NCBI GenBank assembly: GCA_963965975.1
Contig: OZ014414.1
Coordinates: forward strand, 6,671,501 to 6,735,500
Direction: 5' to 3'
Source: Xestospongia bergquistia
Lineage: Eukaryota; Porifera; Demospongiae; Haplosclerida; Petrosiidae
DNA length: 64,000 nucleotides
Every line of letters begins with the position of its first letter. The first letter of the stretch is position 1. Shown here piece by piece: positions 24,819 to 33,560 of the stretch. The notes under the pieces are model-generated. The model was given only the letters and a program-made list of their open reading frames with translations, was not told where the DNA came from and made no database searches. The position numbers and the translations under genes were made by a program.

Positions 24819-25631
24819 TCACTTCTTAGTTGCAACTGTAAAAACTGTAGCATCAACTGAGCTACTAGATAGAGCAGTTTCAGTACCTGAGGTACCTTCA
24901 CGAGCTTGAACAGTAATACTAATATCCTTGTATCCGTTTTCACTCAAAGCGGCATTACGAAACTCTGTAGTCACACTCAGAGCAAAGAATTTCTCTGATC
25001 CAACAGAATAATAGTGGTACTCTGAGTCTCCCAGTGGCCGGACACCCTGAAGAATTAGTTTTCCACCTGGTTTAAGGTACTTTGTTAGTCGACCTATAGC
25101 TTGAGTATACTCTTTGTGAGTAGGACAACCGACAGCTAAACATAAACTGGAGAAAATAATGTCATACGGTCCCTCGTATCCAGGAACTAAAAGAGGAGGA
25201 TCACATAATATATCACAAGGTATAACTCCTTTTACAAGATGTCTTAAGTCATCCTGCCTCTTTAAAACTTCCTCTTCTCCTTTGTCTTCCAAATCTTGCA
25301 CAACATACTTGAATAGTGCCGTGAAATCTGGTGCATTGGGGTCATTGTCAAGCCACATTTGTAGAATATTTCGATTTGTTTGAGTATATTCAGCAAACAC
25401 TATCTCTGATGCATGTAGTGGTGCACTACATTGATATATTGGTACAGGGCCACAGCCAAAATCAAGCACCTTCAATCCGACAGGTGTGGAACCATAAGAC
25501 TGAAAGATATTGTGTAATATTTTCAATGGTTGAGAGTTCCAAGCATTTACTGTTGAATACTTAGCCTTGATGTACTCAAAAGGATCAAAACGATCATAGT
25601 CCATGTAGTCCTCTTTTTTGTCAGTAGCCAT
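24819..25631 (-). CDS. NNMT/PNMT/TEMT-family SAM methyltransferase (intact)
   Basis: A single-exon 270-residue protein, close to the 264 of human NNMT. The family transfers methyl from S-adenosylmethionine to small amines, such as nicotinamide or phenylethanolamine, in the cytosol. SAM motif I is LDFGCGPVPIYQ (about residues 56-67), followed by the acidic strand end FAEYTQTNRNI, the post-motif block YDIIFSSLCLAVGCPT, and LKPGGKLILQGV (motif III region). An N-terminal YDRFDPFEY helix resembles the family's substrate lid. I start at ATG 25631 because the frame upstream opens only at TTG, and both other copies also begin MA(T/S)DKKE. The substrate cannot be told from sequence. Two broken tandem copies lie downstream. 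Confidence 0.9.
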   Translation of the reverse strand: MATDKKEDYMDYDRFDPFEYIKAKYSTVNAWNSQPLKILHNIFQSYGSTPVGLKVLDFGCGPVPIYQCSAPLHASEIVFAEYTQTNRNILQMWLDNDPNAPDFTALFKYVVQDLEDKGEEEVLKRQDDLRHLVKGVIPCDILCDPPLLVPGYEGPYDIIFSSLCLAVGCPTHKEYTQAIGRLTKYLKPGGKLILQGVRPLGDSEYHYYSVGSEKFFALSVTTEFRNAALSENGYKDISITVQAREGTSGTETALSSSSVDATVFTVATKK

Positions 25632-25769
25632 TTCAAGTTGTTGTTTTATAAACAATTAAATTCTAGATTCTAACTATTATGGTCAGGGCAATAATCAGAA
25701 AATATTCGCAGGAGTTATATAGAGGTTATTCGATGACGTCACTTTCCCTAGTTACAAACGAACGCGGTT

Positions 25770-26123
25770 TTTTTTTGCCATGTTGAGTGGCAAAAGCGGC
25801 GTTGAGTGGTAGCTGTACACATGTGTTTTGAGATGGATACTGCTGGTCGGAAATTTTCTGAGTACTACAATGAACTGAATATATACCAATGTCAAGAAAA
25901 GATACCAAGAGAAGCTAAAGAGTATTGGGGAAAACGTAGACAATCCTTACATGTTTGGTCCTGGACCTGGCATTACTGACATCATGCCAGAAGTTGAGTA
26001 CCCAGATATTTACAACTTATTACAAGTACAAGATATTTACCAATGTTTAATACAGTGGTTTCACTTGACCTGTCTTAAAATAACACGTATTCCTAAAAGT
26101 AAATGGTACTGCCCTGACTGTTG
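25770..26123 (+). pseudogene. PHD-finger gene fragment
   Basis: Plus-strand frames read MDTAGRKFSEYYNELNIYQC, then after a frameshift FGPGPGITDIMPEVEYPDIY, then WFHLTCLKITRIPKSKWYCP with the final DC and stop. The last block is the second half of a PHD zinc finger; the first half appears deleted. I recall this gene type as a multicopy family in sponges, possibly transposon-derived, but that is memory rather than evidence here. Confidence 0.45.
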
Positions 26124-26387
26124 AAAAAACAAAATTAAGAAATGATCAAATATTTTTTATTCAATTGGAACAACAGACTCACAACAGTTACATAATGCAC
26201 TGCTGACTATTAATATTTTATCTATCATACTAATTTGTGTTTTTCATCGCACATTATCATATTAATTGCCAGTATTGATTCTAAGATTGTATATTTCTGC
26301 CTCAGAACTTCCTACAACACGTTCAACATGTATTCTAACTAACTTGTGACAATTTATGATCTGTATCAAACAAAGTTTCATTAATAC

Positions 26388-26591
26388 TGAAATAACCGAG
26401 ATGCACGCAATCGCAGTTCACAAAGAACTACTGAATAAAACGAAAACACAATGACTCAAAAAAACAGTATAAGAATGGTACAAAAATGGAACTAACAAAA
26501 TCACTCACTAACTGACTGAAAATGCAAAAACAAAGGCTTAAATACAAAATATGTTATGAATATTTATAAGTTACGAAGGCAGGATATGACA
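26388..26591 (-). repeat. 3' LTR of Gypsy element
   Basis: 204 bp, no mismatch seen against 30573-30776. Flanked outside by AATAC. Confidence 0.95.
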
Positions 26592-26602
26592 CTCCTCCCC
26601 CT

Positions 26603-29600
26603 CTAGTTTGAAACCAGTGGAGCATACGTAGTAACTGGTCGACGTACCCTACTCGAGCGACGAAGTGTTTCACCTGTACTTGTAGGAGTAGCAACAGGAG
26701 TTTGATTTGGCACTAGAGGTGAGGATGGATGAATTTTCCAATCATCAAATAAATCTTCAAAATCTTCTGAATTGTCAAATGCATCTTCAGTATGACGAGA
26801 ACGTAACTGATCAACATGTCTTTTAATAACATTGCCTGCTTGAGTTTTAACTTGATATGATACTGGGCCAGTAATTTTGACTATTGTAACTGGTATCCAT
26901 TTCTGTGTTCCTGAATAATTTCTAGCAAAAACAGCATCACCAATCGAAAATTTTCTAACAGTACGATGATTAGTTTGAACTACTTTGTCTTGTTTATCTC
27001 GAATTTTCTTGTAAATATCAGGATGTAGTAAATCAAATCTGGAACGTGGTCGTCTGCCCAATAAAATCTCTGCTGGGGCTAGCCCAGTAGTTGACTGAGG
27101 AGTAATCCTATAATTAAATAAAAATTTAGAAATTTTTGACTCTAAACTGCCATCCATTTTTCTAATTGCTTGCTTAAATGTCTGCACTGCACGTTCAACT
27201 AATCCATTGGATCGAGGATGATATGGTGATGTTAATGTATGATTGATGCCATTTTGTTCCATAAATTGGCTAAATTCATTACTGGTAAATGCTGATCCAT
27301 TATCAGACACTAGTTGTTCTGGTATACCGTGGATAGCGAAAATGTCACGTAATTTATTAATGGTCACTGAAGAGGAGGTTGATCCAACTATGTGTACTTC
27401 TAACCACTTAGAATGTGCATCTATTAGAAGTAAAAATTGTTTTCCGTGAAATGGTCCAGCATGATCAACATGGACTCTTGACCAAGGTCTATTTGGATAT
27501 TCCCATGGATATATAGGAGCTTGAGCTGGGGCAGGTTGGTGAATTTGACAGGTGTTACAATGTGCAACAGTATTTTCAATATCCTTATCTATTCCAGGCC
27601 ACCAAATGTATGATCTTGCTAGGTTTTTCATCTTAGACACTCCTGGATGAGTTTCGTGAAGTTGTTGTAAAATGATATCGCATCCAGGATGTGGAACAAT
27701 GACTCGTGATCCCCAAAGAAGAATACCATCAACAACACTTAATTCTGATGCCTTCTGAGAGTAAGGTCTTAACTCAGCTTCAGTTTCAGGAATTTCACCA
27801 TCACTTTGAATCAATTTTCTAACTCTAGATAACACTGGATCTTTCTCTGTCCATAGCTTGATGTGTTCAGCTGATATGATTCGTTCTGATAACTGACTAA
27901 ATAGAAGAAGTAAATTTCCTGGTGTAGGTACATAATCAATAGTGCTTGAGAGTGGTAATCTGCTGAGAGCATCAGCGTTACTCATCTGTGTTCCTGGTTT
28001 GTAATGGATACTGTAATCATAAGCTGATAATGTTAATGCCCAGCGCTGGACTCTTCATGATGACATGACTGGTATTGGTTTAGATTCGTTCAGTATGTAC
28101 TTCAATGGTTGGTGATCTGAGTATATAGTGAAGTGACGACCATAAAGGTAGTGGTGCAATCTCTTGACTGCAAAAAGTATTGCTAAGGCTTCTTTTTCTA
28201 ATTGTGAATAATTCTTTTCAGCAGGAGCTAAAGTGCGAGAAATGAAAGTTATTGGTTTGTCACTACCATCATTCATACGATGAGAGAGTACAGCACCAAT
28301 GCCGTACGGAGAAGCATCACAAGCCAGCAGTAATGGTTTCTTGTCATCATAGTGAACTAAAAGAGAAGACGATTGTAATAAACTTTTTACCTTTGTAAAT
28401 GCTTTTGAATGTTCAGTAGACCAATTCCAACGACTATTCTTACGTAGCAATGAATGTAATGGGGCCAGTGACGTAGACAGATTAGGGAGGAACTTGTGGT
28501 AATAATTCACTAAACCAAGAAAAGATTTTAATTCAGTAACATTAGTAGGTTGTGGAGCTTGCTTTATTGCTTGTACTTTTGAAGGAGATGGGTGTAACCC
28601 ATTTTTGTCAATTACATGTCCTAGATATTCAACGGATGTTGCTGTGAAAATACATTTTGACTTCTTTAGTGTCAATCCAGCTGATTCCAATCTTTGTAAA
28701 ACAAGTTCGAGGTTATTTAGGTGGTTTTGTTCATCTGTGCCAGTGACAAGAATATCGTCGATATAAACACAAACGTATCGTAAGTCTCTGAGAAGAGTTT
28801 CCATGGTTCTTTGGAATAATGCAGGTGCTGTTTTAATTCCAAAAGGCAATCTCTCGTACTGAAACAATCCGTGTTGAGTTGAAATGGTCGTAAATTTCTT
28901 GGAATCTTCATGTAACCGAATTTGCTGATACGCATGACTAAGGTCTAGTTTTGAGAAAACAACTCCTCCTGTGAGAGCTGCAAAAAGGTCTTCCACCCTA
29001 GGTAGAGGATATGAATCTGGTTGTAGGGCTTTGTTCACTGTAACTTTGTAGTCACCACATAATCGTAATGTTCCGTCTGTTTTAAGGATAGGAACAATAG
29101 GGGTTGCCCATTCTGAAGAGGTAACTGGAGTCACAATATTTAGTGCTTGAAGGCGTTGAATTTCTTTTTCGACTTTTTCTCTAAGTAAATATGGAACTGG
29201 GCGAGGTTTGAAAAATCGTGGTTTCACTTGTGGGTCTACGAATAATTTAGCAGTGGAAGTATTTAAACATCCTAACTCAGGTTTAAAAAGGGGTGCATAT
29301 TTCTCTAATAAATTGTTCAATGATATCTTGGGTGATACGACATGAATTTTGGTCCAATTTAGTTTAATCTGCTCTAACCAATTACGTCCTAATAAACTCG
29401 GACCACTGCCTTGAACAACAAGTAAAGGCAATGTAAACATGTTATCTTCATATGAAACATCTACCTCTAATGAACCTAACACTACAATACTCTCACCTGT
29501 GTAAGTGTGTAAAGTGAGATCAGTTGATTTAAGTTCTGGGGGAGCAATTAATGAAAGGTAGGTACTTTCACTAATAATGGAAAGTGTCCACCTCCATAGG

Positions 29601-29614
29601 CAACTCTGACCCAT
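26603..29614 (-). pseudogene. Gypsy pol: protease, RT, RNase H, integrase (two lesions)
   Basis: The frame runs from the protease region to 26603. RT has the YIDD catalytic box (about 28750). RNase H has LLACDASPYGIGAVLSH and the LYGRHFTIYSDHQPL block. Integrase has the HHCC finger (HETHPGVSKMKNLARSY...CNTC) and DDE residues in VHVDHAGP, VSDNGSAF and NGLVERAVQTF. No chromodomain is seen. Lesion 1: at the gag-pol joint (about 29580) the protease active site keeps Asp-Thr but the following Gly and neighbours are deleted, with a frame change. Lesion 2: an in-frame TGA at 28052-28054, 23 codons before 27985, separates RNase H from integrase. This copy probably cannot move on its own. Confidence 0.9.
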
Positions 29615-30527
29615 TAATTTTTACAGTAACCACAATGGGTTTGCCCTCCCCAGGAAAAGTAAACATTGGGTAGGCATTATTGGGTTGATTAGTCTGGTTT
29701 GAGGCAAGAGGGGACTGGTCTAGTTTCGTTTTAGAGTGTTCTAAAGTGTGTGTTGGCTGACCTCTAACAGTTGATGTGGTTGTGGCAGACTTTGATGATT
29801 TGGAGCGAGCTCTGCAAACTCTTGCTAGATGACCTTTCTTGCCACATGATCTACAATCTGCATTGATGAATTTGCATTTCGTTGCATAATGATTCCTTCC
29901 ACATCTATAGCACTCAATGGTTGTTGGAACTGTTCTTTGTTTCCTCTCTTTAGGCGGATTTAGCTGATGAACTGGTTGATGAGGTACCATGGTTGAAGAG
30001 GTTCTTTTTTGCATATCTGCGATATCCTTGGCAGCTAATTCCATAGCCAGAGCTGTGTCCAGCGCATTTTGATAAGTTCGGTTCCTTTCTTGTAGTAACC
30101 GACTTTGTATTCTTGAGTTATTAATACCGCATACAATACGGTCTCGTACCATTTCGTCTAACTTTGGACCATAATCGCAATATTCAGCTAGTGATTTTAA
30201 AGCAGCCACGTAACTTGCAACAGATTCTCCTGACTCTCTAACATGAGTATTGAATTTATAACGCTGCACAATAGTGCTTGGTTTAGGATTGAAGTAGTCG
30301 GACAGGACTTTGACTAGTTCATCGTAAGATTTATCATTCGGACAGGTAGGTTGCAGAAGATTCTTCAATAAATCATAGACAGCTGCTCCACTGCACGACA
30401 GCAGAATTGATTTCTTTTTCGTTTCGTCTGTAATATCGTTAGCCGTAAAGTAGTATCCTAATCTTTCGGAATATGAAGTCCACGATTCGCTGTGCTGGTC
30501 GAAGGTGGAAAGTTTCCCATGAGCCAT
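29571..30527 (-). CDS. Gypsy gag (capsid/nucleocapsid)
   Basis: 318 residues from ATG at 30527. It has a retrotransposon-gag core (SWTSYSERLGYYFTAND, later KYNTHVRESGESVASYVAAL-type block) and two zinc knuckles near the C-terminus: CYRCGRNHYATKC (slightly short spacing) and CRSCGKKGHLARVC, which bind RNA. It runs into the protease (EVDT) and stops at 29571 because of the small deletion there; the original element was probably a single gag-pol frame. It would form the cytoplasmic particle. Confidence 0.9.
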   Translation of the reverse strand: MAHGKLSTFDQHSESWTSYSERLGYYFTANDITDETKKKSILLSCSGAAVYDLLKNLLQPTCPNDKSYDELVKVLSDYFNPKPSTIVQRYKFNTHVRESGESVASYVAALKSLAEYCDYGPKLDEMVRDRIVCGINNSRIQSRLLQERNRTYQNALDTALAMELAAKDIADMQKRTSSTMVPHQPVHQLNPPKERKQRTVPTTIECYRCGRNHYATKCKFINADCRSCGKKGHLARVCRARSKSSKSATTTSTVRGQPTHTLEHSKTKLDQSPLASNQTNQPNNAYPMFTFPGEGKPIVVTVKINGSELPMEVDTFHY

Positions 30528-30572
30528 CTGGTAAGTAAATGTGTCTTCAACTCTTTGACCCTCGTCGCCAAA

Positions 30573-30776
30573 TGAAATAACCGAGATGCACGCAATCGCA
30601 GTTCACAAAGAACTACTGAATAAAACGAAAACACAATGACTCAAAAAAACAGTATAAGAATGGTACAAAAATGGAACTAACAAAATCACTCACTAACTGA
30701 CTGAAAATGCAAAAACAAAGGCTTAAATACAAAATATGTTATGAATATTTATAAGTTACGAAGGCAGGATATGACA
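30573..30776 (-). repeat. 5' LTR of Gypsy element
   Basis: 204 bp, identical to the other LTR by eye. On the element strand it begins TGTCATATCCTGCC and would carry the promoter. Confidence 0.95.
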
Positions 30777-31137
30777 AATACCATGAGAAATTGTTCAAAC
30801 AAAGGTATAGGGCAAAAGTGTTACTTAACATGAGCTGAAACATGGTTAAAAACTGTCATCATAACTGTATAAGATGGGAGGCCTGTATAAAATTTCACTA
30901 GATCATTAGGTTGGATCATCATCATCACATTTAAAAGTCTCTTCTGTTAAATTCATCATACAAACTGCTCTCTCTAATTGCAATTTTTCATTTTGAAGCT
31001 TTTAGCATTCCTCTTGAAGACTACCAATTGTATGAGTGGAAAGGTTTGTCTGCGTCCCAACAGTCCTAGATGATAATGGTTGAGTTTGAATTGCTACAAC
31101 TGAATGTGATTCAATACATGGAGATTCGTTGCTGACA

Positions 31138-32027
31138 ACACTTAACTATATGTAGCAACACAGTAAAAAGTGATGGGTAGAAAGTACCCAAACTTTTTAT
31201 TCTTATGTGCAAATATGAAATAAGAGGAAATGTACTAAAATGAACAAATGGTCTTATTACTAGGTGGAGATAATATACTCACATAAAAACACCTTATGAC
31301 AGTATTTGTACTAACTTGACACATTTCAATATCATATTGTCATGTTCACATCCAAAGTCTCAATAGCCAGCAATAAGTGGAAATGTACTAAAAAATGAAC
31401 AAATGGTCTTCTTGCTAGGTGGGAAAGACAAACCCACATCAAAACAAGTTACAAAAGTATTTGTACTAACTTGACACACTTTTGAATATCATATTGTCAT
31501 TTGCATTCAAAGTCTCAAAAGCCAGCAATAAGAGGAAATTGTATATCTACTAGACATATACAATAACAACAACAGTTAAGAGAACACAATATTTGGCTTT
31601 TTATAAGATATATGGTTGTTCTAAATTAATCAGAGATGATAACAAACACATTGCACCACATGTACTACATTCATGTAAAGTTACAATTGTCTCATTTTAA
31701 TTGTTCTATTAATGGGAAACATATGAGGATTACAGTGCAATACATAAACTCAATTGATAAGCACTGCATGGTTATAGAAATAAGTAAGTCTGATTGTAAC
31801 AGTTGATATGTTGTGCAATGTATAATTAACAAATTGACTATCATATAATCTGGTGCATTATTCAATACATTAACAAAATGAGGTCAGTATTCATCTAGTT
31901 TACACTGATTCATCATGTCCTTTATGTTAATTAAGGTCCTAAACATGGACAAATCTACAGTTTATTCATGTGAATCATTAACACAATTCCCATATTACAT
32001 TGTAATTTCAATCTTTGTTAACTTTAG
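31138..32027. other. No gene recognised
   Basis: AT-rich spacer. Near 31245-31310 and 31385-31455 are two diverged direct copies of a roughly 70-bp unit (GAACAAATGGTCTT...ACTTGACACA). Confidence 0.5.
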
Positions 32028-32150
32028 GCTGTGATGGAGACAATGAAGATAATTATATAATGGATCGTAAGTATACTGTACTGTAAATTCTATGCTGATT
32101 GATATTTAGCTGAAGATTTAGAGGACAATGACATACTACTTTCATCATAA
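32028..32150 (+). CDS. Possible two-exon 3' end of a gene, acidic tail (a)
   Basis: Exons 32028-32066 and 32110-32150 join in phase (GT-AG) to give a very acidic end, CDGDNEDNYIMD then PEDLEDNDILLSS and stop. The upstream part was not found. Too short to name. A similar structure follows at 32415-32816. Confidence 0.3.
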
Positions 32151-32414
32151 TATTTGAACCAGTAATAGATAAGGATGATATAGTTTGTACTGAATAAAAA
32201 TGGGGCAAGGAATTTTACCTTAAAAGTTATCTGAACTTTAGATGTGACAAATCAGATCAGTATGTTATTCATATATGTGAATACTATAGATAATATTTTA
32301 TCATTGTGTCAGTGACAGCATATTTACAAGAGGGTTCATTAGAACAACAATCAAAGCAAATGAATTAAGTTTACAAATATTATATAAAATTCATATTTTT
32401 ATGATACAAAATAG

Positions 32415-32816
32415 CACACAATCAGACAATTTTAAATGGAGAATGTTATAGTGAAGTAGAGTATGTGGATGATGTTTGGCCAATTGACCTTGATGATATG
32501 GTGAGAATATTGGTCTAACAAACAATTATTTCATACAGTTTCATGTAGCAAAGAAAAACTCATTACTATTTACTTGCTTTGGTGAGTGATTGTCTAAAAA
32601 ACCTATTTTCTATTTAAATGATTTTATGAAATCAATTGTCTGGCCAAAGGTAATTCCAGATAATAGTTGTAAGCAACAGAATTAATCAATAATGTTTTCA
32701 GCTGAGTGTACTAGACACACTATAACTAATGTTTGCTATTGCTGCCTAAGGATCAGGACAGTGATACAAGTGTTTTTTTTTCTTCTGATGATGAATTACA
32801 ACTTGTTATAATATAA
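32415..32816 (+). CDS. Possible two-exon 3' end of a gene, acidic tail (b)
   Basis: Exons 32415-32500 and 32751-32816 join at phase 0: YVDDVWPIDLDDM then DQDSDTSVFFSSDDELQ and stop at 32814-32816. It is strongly acidic, like the one just upstream, and may be another splice end or a relative. No domain recognised. Confidence 0.3.
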
Positions 32817-33168
32817 TACTAAAATCTACTGTCAATGATTTATTTGATATCGTAAATGACAATACTGTTTTATTGTTGGCAATGATTTATCTGATATTAC
32901 ATACAACAATCATTTAATGTCCCTTGGTAATACTAAAATGACCATAATAGGGCTGAAAGACATAATAGACAGCACAATGACTGTATATATCATCCAAGAT
33001 CATCCATGGTAAAGTAACTTAGTGAAGAATATTTCATTTGTACAATATAATTATGCTTCATCCTCTATGTTCTAACAAAAACACTGACCTTCAGACATCT
33101 TTTCAGTGCAGTCTCATTCCTTAATAAAAATTTGTTTGTAGTAGCTAGTGTCATGTCGTGATGAGACA

Positions 33169-33559
33169 TTAATTAGGCTTCTGCAGCAGCCCATACTGCG
33201 GTTTTAAGTTCCGCCTACAGGAATGTGCTGCTAACTTGTGTTTGTAAGCTTCTGTGCGGGAGGAGATTCTATTAAAGTCACCTAAGAGAGCAAGATTGAG
33301 TAACTGCTGAAGTGGCAAGTTAGAGGAGATTCCTATTAAAGTCACCCAAGAGAGCAAGATTGAGTAACTGCTGAGGTGGCATGTTAGAGATAAAGTGGAG
33401 TAAAAGGTCTAAGTCACAAGGACAATTGGGAGGACAATAGAAAGTACCAATTGTAAGGTTGAAATTCCTAGCTTTTAATGATAATAGGATAAGTTCTATA
33501 TTGGTAGGTGAAGAAAGAACTGTAGTTGAGAATGTAGATTTAATATATACTAGAAACAT
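33169..33559 (-). pseudogene. LINE endonuclease fragment
   Basis: Minus-strand frames give SPTNIELILLSLKARNFN, LTIGTFYCPP and LALLGDFNR, the middle of an apurinic-type (EEP) endonuclease of a non-LTR retrotransposon; GDFN is the conserved catalytic block. About 65 bp are tandemly duplicated, so LLNLALLGDFNRISS occurs twice in a row. Element C adjoins it at 33560, and the reverse transcriptase is missing, so this is a short dead fragment. Confidence 0.7.
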
Positions 33560-33560
33560 G

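Larger units (their letters stand above)
26388..30776 (-). mobile_element. Complete Gypsy-type (Ty3) LTR retrotransposon, 4389 bp
   Basis: Identical 204-bp LTRs (TG...CA), 5-bp target-site duplication AATAC (26383-26387 and 30777-30781), a polypurine tract beside the left LTR (GAGGGGGAGGAG on the element strand) and a primer-site candidate beginning TGGCGACGAGGG next to the right LTR. Gene order gag, protease, RT, RNase H, integrase places it with Gypsy/Ty3. Identical LTRs mean recent insertion, yet the coding region carries two lesions (see pol). Confidence 0.95.
26140..31137 (-). mobile_element. Decayed ISL2EU/IS4EU-like DDE transposon, split by the Gypsy element
   Basis: Right of the Gypsy insertion (30782-31137), minus-strand frames show the N-terminal side: SRTVGTQTNLSTH, a coiled coil, then KFYTGLPSYTVMMTVFNHVS, typical of the HTH region before DDE_Tnp_4 domains. 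Left of it (26140-26387) the C-terminal side appears: LVRIHVERVVG, then SMIDKILIVSSALCNCCES. The catalytic core between them is absent and stops are frequent, so the element had already decayed when the retrotransposon landed. Outer limits are not defined; no TIRs found. Confidence 0.55.

Noticed and set aside
25159-25564. Plus-strand open frames across the methyltransferase gene
   Set aside because: Antisense shadows of the intact minus-strand coding sequence.
28052-28054. TGA in Gypsy pol as programmed readthrough
   Set aside because: Lies between RNase H and integrase, where Gypsy elements do not normally recode, and the same copy has another clear lesion, so mutation is simpler.
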